NCBI GenBank assembly: GCA_022495005.1
Contig: JAGYXB010000437.1
Span: 1,302,001-1,366,000 of the forward strand
Source: Rhyacophila brunnea
Lineage: Eukaryota > Arthropoda > Insecta > Trichoptera > Rhyacophilidae
Reading direction: 5' to 3'
DNA: 64,000 nucleotides
Below the pieces are notes generated by a model that was not told the DNA's origin, searched no databases, and saw only the letters and a program-made list of their open reading frames with translations. Each line of letters opens with the position of its first letter. The first letter of the stretch is position 1. The translations under genes were made by a program, and so were the position numbers. Positions 45,366-55,914 of the stretch are shown here, piece by piece.

Positions 45366-45594
45366 GGTACTGTTCGGTTATACCGGAGGCAGCGGAAAAC
45401 GCATTTTGAAAATAGCCGATAAACTGGATTATTTGTTAGTTTGGGTTAGTTTAGGTTCGGTTAGGTTGGGTTAGGTTAGGTTAGGTTAGGTTAGGTTAGG
45501 TTAGGTTTGGTTAGGTTAACCTAACAAATAATCCAGTTTATCGGCTATTTTCAAAGTGCGTTTTCCGCTGCCTCCGGTATAACCGAACAGTACC
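45366..45594. mobile_element. TTAGG-loop foldback with perfect 8-bp duplication
   Basis: A 229-bp element: GGTACTGTTCGGTTATACCG to CGGTATAACCGAACAGTACC, flanked by a perfect AATAAAAT at 45358-45365 and 45595-45602. Arms of about 80 bp include GCGGAAAACGCATTTTGAAA and CCGATAAACTGGATTATTTG with their complements. The loop (about 45440-45518) is GGTTA/TTAGG sequence with eight or so intact GGTTA units in a row. It is non-coding. This is the best-kept copy of the family. Confidence 0.95.
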
Positions 45595-45829
45595 AATAAA
45601 ATTATTAAAATGAATCAATTTATAATATTATGTAAAAATAATATAAATACATTTCACGTAAGAAATGCAATGCAGTTCAAGGTTTTCGCGGAAATTTTTA
45701 TTTGTCAGTTAAGTGTATCGAAGGTAAGGATTTTTCAATATTCTAGTGCAGTTTACGAGGTACAAAATTATTTTATACCATGATCGCCTGCGAATTCGTC
45801 CGCGTAAAAAATACAAAATACAAATGTAC

Positions 45830-46212
45830 ATCTCCGACAGCATGACATCGATGACAACAGGAAGTCGCTTTAGAGGCATATTATAAGAATTCTCAGTGAC
45901 GTACCTGTCATGGTGGCAACGCGTGTTTAAATAATTTATCTGCCCTTTTTCTAGCTGACTTATTTTCTTCTTCGGAAAAAATTAAAAGTTTACTAATAAT
46001 AATTCTAACATCACTTCTGATCGTTTTGGACGTATTATTATTATAAAAATCTTAATTAAGTAAGGTAAATTACGTAAATCGATAGGTCCGTATAATACGG
46101 GAGCGTAAAATGAAATGATAAATTTGGGGACGTTCCTCATTTGAAAACGGATGGGATTGTTAGTTCACAGTTTTGACACGTGGACAAGAAGTTCTTGTTT
46201 GACAATAGATAT
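45830..46212 (+). repeat. Dispersed repeat family C, copy 2
   Basis: Contains GGTGGCAACGCGTGTTTAAA, ATAATACGGGAGCGTAAAAT, AATTTGGGGACGTTCC and CACGTGGACAAGAAGTTCTT in the same order as 28190-28520, with an extra segment in the middle. Confidence 0.65.
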
Positions 46213-46271
46213 ACACATTGAAGATACAGACTGATTCGTATTATAACGATTTATACACGCACCAATCACCG

Positions 46272-46507
46272 ACGGTGGCCGGGCGGCTTAAGCATTAGAC
46301 TATCACGCCCTGGGACTCAGGTTCGAATCCTGGGTCTGGTAAGTACACATATTGTTTTTCAATTTGTGTGTGAGTCAGGGTAAGATATAACCTAATAAGT
46401 TGAGGAAGTGGCTGACATTCATTTCTCGTAAAAAAACAAAATCTGTTAATACAAACCTCTACTCTGTGGAGGCCCATATGATCCTATTAGGATCGGACAT
46501 GGTCGGA
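46272..46507 (+). mobile_element. tRNA-derived SINE-A, copy 3
   Basis: GGTGGCCGGGCGGCTTAAGC (box A), GACTCAGGTTCGAATCCTGG (intact box B), GTACACATATTGTTTTTC, then CTACTCTGTGGAGGCCCATA and TATTAGGATCGGACATGG at the 3' end. The tRNA-like head is about 70 nt. The minus frame at 46295-46477 is a shadow. Confidence 0.9.
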
Positions 46508-47262
46508 AAAATATTCGCACCACACCTCATACTGTTGCAAATTATAGGGTATTTTCAAGAAAATTATTACGAGTTATCGAGAATCAAGATGGAATTGAAA
46601 ATTTGTTGAAAATTTTTATCATAACGTAGAAAAAACATGAGTTATTATGTTAAACATGTATTCATAATACATAATATTTGTAAACAAAATAGAAAGATGA
46701 AAGATTTCACTGAATTTATTCATTATGTCCATTATAGAGTTGATTGAACGAAATTTATTACATTTTATTATTACGTTTTAAATACCTTCTCAATATTATG
46801 TCGCGTGTTCTAGAATGAAACTGTCACCCCACAGCTATTGTTCGAAAAGAATGACTCCTCCACTTTCTATAAGACTGGCTTTTTGTATTGAATTTGCCCG
46901 AACAGTAAGGGATGCATGAAAACACCCCTTTACTTGACAATGGCATCCTTCGCCATCTTTTCTTTGCAGCCCGTTCTATTTTAGATCATTTAAGCAGCCT
47001 CTGTGGTGAGAAAAATTCTCGGAAAATTTCCCTCGCGAAAATATTTTCTTCGATCCTATTTCAAAGGAAAATTTTATTAACGACACGTTTAAAGCATCTA
47101 ACTCACTATATTACTTGCAACGTCTTATATTTTAATTTGAATTAAAAAGCATTTTAATAATTATTATTCCTTCTGCTATCGGTTTTTCGGAAAACCACTA
47201 TTTTAATAAGCGCGAGGAAAAATATGTGTAGAATTATTAATACTTTAAAGAGTTCATTAAAT
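46508..47262. other. No gene supported; possibly single-copy DNA
   Basis: From 46790 to 47130 the composition is more balanced and not shared with other parts. A 77-codon frame (46912-47145) has no recognisable domain. Confidence 0.35.
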
Positions 47263-47345
47263 GCATCATCAGCCGGGGTCGATTCACTGCTGGATGAAGA
47301 CCTCCCCATAGCTGCTCCCTCCACTTTTCTCGATCCTTAGTCGTT
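47263..47345 (-). mobile_element. RTE LINE 3' end fragment
   Basis: CATCATCAGCCGGGGTCGAT, CTGCTGGATGAAGACCTCCC and GCTGCTCCCTCCACTTTTCT match the last coding part and tail of the RTE copy at 8595-8680 on the same strand. Severely truncated. Confidence 0.75.
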
Positions 47346-47374
47346 TGCTGCCACGTACATCCAAACTTGATAAG

Positions 47375-47812
47375 TAAATAAACATAATAAATAATTACAA
47401 GATAAACATAACTTTTTATATACAACGTTTTTCAATTTTCTGTTGAACCATATAAACTTCACTTGACTAGCTTAAACGATCAAAAAAATTTGTACTTGAC
47501 ATGTCATATTAATTTCCATAGTAACGAACGTATATATTAATAATTTAGTTGCTAGGACCCAGACCCCCTAGCAACCAATAATGGTGTAGAAATAACTTTT
47601 CATACAAAACAGAATTAACTGAAAATGAATTCAATTTTACTTAAAGATGGCTAAAAGTATTAAAAAAATGCATTGGCATCGTGTTCTGATATATTCTAAA
47701 AGTTTCAAATGTCTATTTAGTCGGAAAATTAGTTAAAAATCGATTGCAAGATTTGTACCGGACAGAGAACCACCGGACAAATAAGAATACGAGCTAAGAA
47801 AAACGTTGTAAA
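47375..47812 (+). repeat. Dispersed repeat family A, copy 4
   Basis: From AATAATTACAAGATAAACAT to GAGCTAAGAAAAACGTTGTA. It has a deletion next to ATAATGGTGTAGAAATAAC relative to the other copies. Confidence 0.75.
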
Positions 47813-47929
47813 GTGATGTTGATTGACTTGAGCAGTAATATAATTGGTAATAAAGTCGCCAAAATTTCGATGGATTTGGGTTTAAGTCCATTTGATACAA
47901 GGAATTCTCAAGAATTTTTGAATATGTAT

Positions 47930-48040
47930 GTTATGCGTCGGCCTAAATTTCGTGGGTTCCTGGTTCAAATCCTTGGTCTGGCAAATATACTTAAAACAGA
48001 ACACGATAAAACAGAACATGACAAAACAGAACGGTGACAA
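47930..48040 (+). repeat. SINE-A head fragment and a 15-bp tandem repeat
   Basis: GGGTTCCTGGTTCAAATCCT then TGGTCTGGCAAATATAC matches the box B region of SINE-A. It is followed at 47993-48038 by three imperfect 15-bp units of the form AAAACAGAACACGAT. The rest of the SINE is missing. Confidence 0.55.
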
Positions 48041-49000
48041 AACAACAGCCAGGGGAAAAATAAAACATTTATTTTTATGGAATCTATTTATTAATAAAAT
48101 ACTTATAAAACTTAAGTTTATAAAAATGAAATTTATATAAATATTTAATGTTATAAATTTTTCAATTTTTAACAACTATTTATTAGCTATATATTATACA
48201 TTTTCTTACAAAACCATTATTTTGAAAATAATGCATTTTTTCATAGCTTGCCAGCGATTATTACTAGCCAATGCTCATACAAGTAACCTTGAAGTAAAGT
48301 TATAAAGAAAAAGTATGAGACCCTTAGTAATCGAGTGGCAATAGTTTTGCATGATTATCAAAATCAAAATAATAAATTATGGCTTGTACCCCGAATCGCC
48401 AACATGCTGTGATTAAATTATAAAATTTTATATAGGTACTCTATATATTTAAAAAAATGTATTACTTTCAAAATAACGGTTTTATAAAAAAAACCCTAAT
48501 AAACAGTTGAGTATCAGTAGTTTATTTGGTTTTCTATGTTTTGTCTAAGAGATTTTTGACTAATTCATAGTTGTAATAGTTTTTATATTTATTTTACAAA
48601 ACATAGATTTTTATAAAAATGTAAATGTGTATAACTTTAAATCCTTTTTATTTATATCAAATCTAGCTTCAATATTGGGACCATACCTAAAGGCAGTTTA
48701 AATAATCTTAAATTATCAAAAAATAATATTTTTAGATATTATAGAGATATTATCTCAAATTGCAAAACACACTAAACCAAATAAATTCTAAATTATTACA
48801 ACAAATATAAAGCAAAAAACATTTACATGCAGTAACACATTTTAATATGTTATCAACAAACAAATATTTATGATTAATCAATATTAAATAACACAATACA
48901 TTTATTTTTATTAATAATTCGTTGATAAAAATCACAATTAAAGAAAAAAAAGCATGTTCCCCAATATTCTTTATTTTCGACTTTCATACAGCATTCGGCC
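48041..49000. other. Very AT-rich DNA, nothing recognised
   Basis: No gene seen. The frames at 47882-48175 and 48750-48935 are AT-driven. Confidence 0.4.
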
Positions 49001-49004
49001 CTGT

Positions 49005-49290
49005 GGGTCTATTCTATACTTATCGACCGTTAAAATGATAAAGATTATCAAACTTAGAGTAGGTTTGTACCAAAGTATTAGCACTTATTGTAACAATTAC
49101 AATAAATTGGTTGTAATTCTTGCAATAAGTGCTATATTTTAACAGCACCTCTCTTGGCTGTAATAAAATTTAGAGCGAGATAGACAATTTTGACTATTTA
49201 AACGGCTAATTTAATTTAACAATTATACGAGTATAATAATATATACTTAATAACCACCGATAGCGCAGTATTGTCTATAGAATAGATGTG
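49005..49290. mobile_element. Diverged MITE (TCTATTCTATAC ends)
   Basis: GGTCTATTCTATACTTATCG at the left and CAGTATTGTCTATAGAATAG at the right are related to the ends of 20300-20581. Shared interior: GCGAGATAGACAATTTTGAC and TAAACGGC, similar to GTGAGATAGACAGTTTTGAC at 20443. An inner palindrome (AGCACTTATTGTAACAATTA) lies at 49080. Confidence 0.6.
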
Positions 49291-49776
49291 ATACGCTTGT
49301 ATTTTGGATAAGTCCATCAAATAGTCATTTTGTGGAAAACTTAAATCGCAAGCGATGTTAACTGGCACGTTTTTCAAACTTGCCTGTTCAAACTTCAAAC
49401 TGGTTCTATTTTCCATTCCAGTGACAAACTATGAGCCAAGATATATGGCGAAGTTTTCTCATCTCACAGGCAAAACGTTAAACTTTGTACAGAATTAAAT
49501 AGTTATTAGTGTTTCTCTGTTTTATACCGTACGTGTCACGGTTTTGTGATGCCTCTAAACTTTTCAATTGACATCAGAATCTCGACGAATTTACATACGA
49601 ACATACAGGCAAATTTTATTAGAAACTTTTTAGATTCTATTTTCAAAATAAGTTTAAACTAAATTCTCAACATATGAGCCACACATATATCGACAAATAA
49701 ATTAAATTTAAATTGACCATACCCAGATATCACTGCTTATATTTATAATTTAGTAATAGTATCTATCTGTGGCAAA

Positions 49777-51112
49777 GGGTGGAGTTAGGTTGTTAAGATC
49801 CGACAAAAAATAGTGCACAGTAAACTTTGTCAGTCATTCGTTTTTGTTTTGTTTTTACTGAAATAAGACTACAGTGTGCAGATAGTGTTTGTTAGTTTTT
49901 GAAATTTAATAAAACCTTGTCTAATTCAAGTTATAGTAGATAATAGTAAAAAAAATATTTATTTATCTATAAAATATCTAAAATTATGCCATTAAACTAT
50001 ACATCATTTTTTATATTATTCATTTAGGTCAACCAACAGACAATAATAAGATTAAATAATATGAATTTAATATAATATAAACAAATAATATTATATTGTG
50101 ATGATCCCAATAACAGGCGGACACAAAAAGCATATTAAATCAAATCAAATTAGATAAAATGTTGTGTAAAGCTGTAATGAATATAAATGAAGAGTTATTG
50201 AAAATCGTTAAATAAAAATAGAGGGAGAATAATTGAAAATAGGAAAACTTAAAAAAGTATATACTCGTACATAAGCCAGACAATAGGTAAAAGAAAAGCA
50301 AAACACAATTTTAAAAAATACAGTATATAGTCGTCCAGATACAATAAATTAGTCGTGGATTTTGGAGCAACTTATTTTAACCAAAATCCACGACTATAGA
50401 TGTTTTATAAATATAAGAATATTTTTTATCGATTCAAGTCTGGTTAAAAAAAACTAACAGACGTTATCAGTCTGTAAGAATTCTTATTTCAACGAAAACA
50501 ATAAGTATGACTGAAAAAATGTGCACTATTTTTATCAGATCATCATATAGCATACATAAACTATTCTGCCCTCATAAAGAAAAAGGCAGCTTTTCAACAA
50601 AAATCACAAATTGAGTTAGTGTACAGATAATGCTCTACGTGAAATTCTGAACCATTTGAGAAAAAGTCAAAAGCGGTATAAAATTTATTTCAGTATAATA
50701 ATCGACACATTGTTTTTCGTTTTTTTCACAAAAACGGTAGTCATTCTAAACAAAAAGACATTATAACGAGTTTCATAAGCAAAAACACAGCATCGATTGA
50801 AAACATCCTAGTTTTTGATTATACCATATATCAAATGATTCATCCACATTATTTAAAAGTTTATTAAGAAAAGTTGAAAAAACGTTAATGTCTCATTATC
50901 TCAAAATGTGACTTTGGCGAAAAGCTGCATTTTTACTTATGGGGGTAGTATTATGGTTTAGCTTAGGCAGGGTTTATTTAATTGAATTTAAAAAACTGAT
51001 CAGCACCATCTGCAAATTGTATTCTCATTTTAATAAAAACAAATAAGTATGACTGACAAAGTTTAGTGTGCACTATTTATGTCGAATCTTAACAGCATAC
51101 CTCTCTTCACTG
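49777..51112. mobile_element. hAT-like foldback family D, long copy (probable)
   Basis: The left end GTGGCAAAGGGTGGAGTTAG and GTTAAGATCCGAC faces a right end TATGTCGAATCTTAACAGCA, CCTCTCTTCACTG. Arms extend inward for about 130 bp (CAAATAAGTATGACTGACAA). If these belong together, the element is about 1.34 kb and its interior is AT-rich and non-coding. An exact duplication is not seen, so two solo ends cannot be excluded. An inner inverted repeat GTCGTGGATTTTGG / CCAAAATCCACGAC lies at 50351-50395. Confidence 0.5.
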
Positions 51113-51204
51113 GACTACCTATGTAATTTCATTGTCCAATCCGATTAAAAAATATTTTTTTAATTCATTATGATCAACAATATGTATATATGTTACGCAG
51201 AATG

Positions 51205-51950
51205 TGCGAAATTGACTATTACATGAAATGGGCAAAATTTTGCCTAAATCATGAAAAATGCAAGCCCGTTGCTTTATTCATGAATTAGGCAAAATATCTG
51301 CTGAGTGCGTGAATTCGGCAGTAATATTTCTACCTAGTTCATGCATTGGGCAAATTAGATAGTAGCGCTACGGTGGTGTTTTTTGCAACTAAACCAAATG
51401 TGTAAAATGCTCATGCATTGGTCAAAATAGATGGTCGCGCTCCGGTGGTGTTTTTTGCAACTAATCAAACTAACCAAATGTGTCAAATGTCATTGATTAT
51501 ATAAAAATATACCAATCAATAACTACAATGACGTTCATATCCATTTACTAAGTCCAAAAAAAACTAGAAATATAATATAATAATGGAAGAATTTTATTAA
51601 AAGATATTTTCGCGATTTGATTCGTACTTGGGTATCAATCGTGCAATGGTCGATTGTTTGTTTGTGATAGTATGATTTTTGATAGTTTGTTCACAGTTGT
51701 TAGCTAACCTCAAAATAGACATTCAGTTGAATTCAGAATTACAAAACCTAACCTAATAATAATAATATTATATTATGTCCAATTATAACTAATAAAACCA
51801 TCCGTATTAAATTTACTTTTTCTACTGTCATGTTGACAGTTTAAGAATTCCATACCCTGGCGAATTCATGCACTCGGCAGATAATTTACCTAATTCATGA
51901 ATAATATAACAGGCTTGACTATTACATGAATTAGACAAAATTTTGCAAAC
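51205..51950. mobile_element. Foldback with CATGAATTAGGCAAAAT repeats
   Basis: TTCATGAATTAGGCAAAATA at 51274 pairs with the complement of ACCTAATTCATGAATAATAT near 51890, extending to GCGTGAATTCGGCAG / CTGGCGAATTCATGCAC. The outer motif TGACTATTACATGAA plus GCAAAATTTTGC occurs directly at both ends. Inside, a tandem duplication of about 70 bp (GCTACGGTGGTGTTTTTTGC, twice) is visible. It is non-coding. Confidence 0.65.
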
Positions 51951-51990
51951 ATTGCAATTCTTAAAACTTAAAACAACATTCTTAAAATCA

Positions 51991-52317
51991 TCACAGCGGC
52001 GGGAGATTTAAAATATACAAACAGTCGAAATTCCGATATATCCCAATACTGACGAGTCTGCTTATAGCTGGATATCCGGTCACGGAGGTAATTTTATTGC
52101 GACACAAAAAATAATATAAAAATACTATTGGTAATACAATAAATAAACCTATTACGTCACATATAGATGATAGATTCTGGCGCAGAATACGAGCGATTTT
52201 CGTTGATTTGTTAGAAACTTTTTTTAACAAATGACACATTTTTTCTATTGTACACTTATTTGTAATGAAAATAAAAACTTTTCGACCGAGTCTGAACATT
52301 GACACCCCCTCCCTCAT
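51991..52317 (-). other. Unassigned 108-codon open stretch
   Basis: The longest frame here is hydrophobic in its middle (SICDVIGLFIVLPIVFLYYF) but matches no family I know. It has no context supporting a gene. Confidence 0.15.
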
Positions 52318-52432
52318 CCAGTCTCTATATCAGTCATTCTCAACAACTGTGTCATACCAAAAACGTCATGTTAAACCATACTCAAAGATATATTACTAAA
52401 ATATAATAGTAATAGTAAAAAAATATTCGTTT

Positions 52433-52956
52433 GTTGAAGTTATACTTCTTTTGCCGCGGTTGGGAAAGCAGATCAGAGTGTATTTGTGGCGTGTGACATG
52501 TAACACATAATTTATTTTTTCACTCGAAAAAAAACGCACTCGATTGGATTCGAACCACCGATTGTTCGGTTATCAGCCGAACGCACTACCTTTACGCCAC
52601 AGTGTGATACTGCAATCGTGACGATTATACAGTATAATATTATAGTTAAGAATTGTTCCGTTGCCTAGGCAGCGAATTTATTATTGTCAGCCATTTAAAG
52701 TTCCTTACGTAAACAAACTATTAAACGTCAGAGTGACAGTTGGTACTTTAAAAATAAAAACAATGAGAAACCATTATATAATCAGTTATATTTAAGTTAA
52801 AGTGTACCTATAGAAATAAACCAATGGCGTTCCAATAAGCGGTCCTTTTTTGAGTGTTTAATTTAAGAAGATAATTAAGAGCTAGTCAAAGAATCTAGTT
52901 TATCACAAGTTTTGTTTTTGTTTTGTTACGCCAAAGAAGTATAACTTCTAACGCGC
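52433..52956. mobile_element. SINE-C copy 3 with inverted end
   Basis: Minus strand from about 52610: TGTGGCGTAAAGGTAGTGCG (box A), TTCGGCTGATAACCGAA (an intact anticodon arm with GAT in the loop position), CGGTGGTTCGAATCCAATCG (box B), then GAGTGCGTTTTTTTTCGAGT and the tail ending AAAGAAGTATAACTTC at 52436. The same tail occurs inverted at 52933-52953, so the whole unit is bracketed by an inverted repeat. The head resembles a tRNA-Ile. It is a SINE because unrelated body sequence follows the tRNA part. Confidence 0.8.
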
Positions 52957-52984
52957 GTACATATGTATACACACCGATTTTTCT

Positions 52985-53343
52985 ATAAAATATCTAAAAC
53001 TATGCCATTAAAGCATACAAAAGTTTATAGATAGAATAATATTTTTATGTAAGTATTATTGTTTGGTTTATGCAGGGTCTAATGAATATAAAAAATGAAC
53101 CAACAAGATGTATAACATGTATTCTTAATCCAACAAAAACAAATAAGTATGAAAGAAAAAGTGTACACAATTGTATTGTATCGCCCAAAGTATACACAAA
53201 AATAGTATGGTTTGATTTAGGCAGGGTTTAATTTTATTGATTTTAAACAATTAACAAAAACAAATACGTATGACTAACAAAATTTAATGTGCACTATTAA
53301 TTTATGTCGGATCTAAACAACCTACCTCTACCCTTCGCTACTG
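52985..53343. mobile_element. hAT-like foldback family D, right half
   Basis: Matches the right part of 59403-59927: CTATAAAATATCTAAAACTA, GTATCGCCCAAAGTATAC, GGTTTGATTTAGGCAGGGTT, then TTATGTCGGATCTAAACAAC and CCCTTCGCTACTG. Confidence 0.65.
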
Positions 53344-53744
53344 TTATGAAGGTAAATAAGCAGGTATGAAGTGTTAGTGGACGTGGTATTATCTATTGTG
53401 TGTCACTTATTTAAAATTGTTGAGGACCCCTGCTTTATCCACCGTGAAGCAGGTCGCACCGTATATGAACTGACTTCACAAAAAGCAATCAAACTTTCTC
53501 TGGCTTCATTCAGGCTAGTATAGTTTTTCGTGTAAAACAACTTCAGGCATTGATTTGTTGAGAAACACTTTTTTTAGGCAATGGAGGGCTATTTCGACTA
53601 TGTCTCGCTAGCTGTCTATACTGTCTATATATTTACTATGTTCGATCGTTTGCCGTTTTTCTAACTGCGTTACTAATTTCATAAAAGTATTGTCTACAAA
53701 AGTTATCCAATTAATGAATATCCACAACTTTTATTTAGTAAAAG

Positions 53745-54110
53745 GAAATGGAAAGCAATTGATGCCTTTGAGATGTGGCATTGGCGACGAATGCTTCGTA
53801 TATCTGAGCACAGGACAAACCAGTCAATCATCCAGAGACTGAAGATAAAGGAACGGCACAATATGTCTGAGAAGAATTTTGCAGTTTTTTTTACATATTA
53901 TCAGGCGCGGACCGGACAACCTGGAGAGACTGGTAGTTTTGAGTAGCCTCCAGGGAAGGCGAAGCAGAGGAAGAGCGTCTGCGCGATGGAGCGACCAAGT
54001 GAAAGAGCTGACCGGGGGCACCATCTATTCTGCCCTGAAAGAAGCGGAAGATCAAGAATGATGGAAAGTCTTGGTCGCTCAAAGGATGGCGAAATTCAAA
54101 TGTGGTCACA
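53745..54110 (+). pseudogene. LINE ORF2 C-terminal remnant
   Basis: Readable in broken frames: IDAFEMWHWRRMLRIS, TNQSIIQRLKIKERHNM, IIRRGPDNLERLVVLSSLQG, RSRGRASARWSDQVKELTGG and YSALKEAEDQE. This is the FEMW-x-RRML...GHI-x-R...RGR-x-x-RW segment common to RTE/BovB-type ORF2. Frameshifts near 53780 and 53890. The overlapping frames in the area are shadows. Confidence 0.8.
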
Positions 54111-55360
54111 ATCCTCAGCCGTGAGTTCACGACCAAGAAGGGAGAGATTTAGTAAAACAATACAGGATTTTATTGAAAATTCAGTTAAAGTAATCATAGA
54201 AGAAAAATATTGGAGTAAGATACAGTCGAGCTTGGTTATTACGAGGAAGATGAGAATGACTGAATTTGCTCGTTATAAGCGTTACTCGTTAAATCAGAGA
54301 ATATGTATTTTTAAATAAGCGGTCACATAACACAAAAAGTCGCAATTCAAACAAAAATGCACAATTAGAATTTTTCCCGAAACAGCAATGGCATTAATAA
54401 ACTACAAAAGAAGTTGTTTATTGTAATGAATGCTGGTGGGTACCCAGTGACTTCACAAACCTTGGATTTTTTACATGCAATTTCAACCATATTATGCGTG
54501 TATACTTTTTCAATATTGTCGGCGAAAACACCAATTAGGTAGGTACTTAGACACTTAACTAGTGTCATAAACGTGATCCGATTCCGGCGGCATTCTGTCC
54601 GGTCGGATTTTATTGCTTAGGGTCGAAATATTTTTTAACCATCGAAACATTAACAGTTTTAAGAAAAATTTTGACGATATTTTAGCTCGGTATAACCGAT
54701 AAGTAGCTCATTAAAAAAATGAATAAATATATGGAGAAAATCATAAACTAAAATGTCAACAAATGTTACCTCGTTACATATGAGATCTCGCTATATCTTT
54801 GATCGTAATAACCGAGTGCGACTGTATTATCAAAATCTATGAGTAGCGCACAAAACGTTAACGCAGCTCAACGCTTCATTTAAAAAAAAGGAGTGTCAAG
54901 CCGCGAGATAAATATTATAATATGCAGGGTAGGCAGAGATATGCCAAGGGTAGTTACCACTCAGATGCCAACCCAAAATTGCCCTTCCCAATATAAAAAA
55001 TCTATAAGGAATAAAAATAGTTGAAATCATCAAAATATTTATATTACTTATAACGAAAATTATGTTGTTATTTTTCGTTATAATGTATAATTACCTGAAT
55101 AAAAATTGCGCCGCAGGCGATTTTTTTTACTATTTATAGGACACTGAGCCGTTATTGAGATTTCGAGAGAATGCTTTTTAGTATATTTATATACTACTGT
55201 GATAGAAATATCTCATTAGTCGTAGATCAAAGGATGCTGTAGTCTAAACTCGTTTCGTCTGCAACGTGTCGAATACGTCGATGTGAGGTTATCGTTATTC
55301 ACAAAACACACGTTATCGTATGGACCAAAAATTCTTTCTTAACTTTCTTCTTTAAGCACT
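54111..55360. other. No gene seen
   Basis: The frame running to 54318 is downstream LINE flank without a domain. Otherwise AT-rich and unassigned. Confidence 0.4.
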
Positions 55361-55367
55361 ATGGTGC

Positions 55368-55525
55368 ATGGTTGCAGCATCAGTCCCGTGCGGCTCCGTC
55401 TCGGAACGGAATCAGCACTTAGAATCACTTCTTTCAGACACGTTTAAAGCGACATGGAAAGCGGCCGTGCATATCCACGGCTGTGCATATAAGACGGGTG
55501 GTGGTGGGAACTTTTTATATAGAAC
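55368..55525 (+). mobile_element. R1-like LINE 3' UTR, second copy
   Basis: GAACGGAATCAGCACTTAGA, CAGACACGTTTAAAGCGACA, GAAAGCGGCCGTGCATATCC and GGTGGTGGTGGGAACTTT match 44385-44515. The coding part is gone, so only a short 5'-truncated copy remains. Confidence 0.75.
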
Positions 55526-55914
55526 CTTCGCACACTGCTGGAATAAAACATTTTAGTCTTTAAAAAAGATGCAACTATTTTCACCCGACATCTAGCGCAG
55601 GGTACAATCCCGAAATGTCGCACTTTGTCATTCATTTTGGCTTGCCACGTGACGTCACTGCCCTCACACGGCGTTGCCTATACGCAGATAAGAAAGTTGC
55701 ATGTTGCGCTCAGTTTTGATGTATGACTATTATCCCAGTCGAGATGATTTAGAATGTGCGACTGGGCTTAAATTCATAAATAGGATTATAATTATGTATA
55801 AGTATCTTTTTTAAATGTATTTTGCGTTAATTCTTCGATTCACCGCCATTTTATAAGTGTCAACGCAGTAAGTAGATCGTTCAGATGTTTTGTCATAAGA
55901 TTCATTTTACGTAA

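Noticed and set aside
45440..45518. Chromosome end (true telomere)
   Set aside because: The tract is short, lies between inverted arms with an 8-bp duplication, and unique sequence continues on both sides.
46272..46345. Functional tRNA gene
   Set aside because: Boxes A and B are present, but the acceptor stem does not close and the same unit with the same downstream body is repeated elsewhere, so it is a SINE head.
51991..52317. 108-codon minus-strand frame as a membrane protein gene
   Set aside because: There is one hydrophobic segment but no recognisable family and no neighbouring exon. AT-rich DNA easily gives such frames.
52545..52612. tRNA-Ile gene on the minus strand
   Set aside because: The anticodon arm is good, but the body and tail are shared with 14199 and 27655, which marks it as SINE-C.
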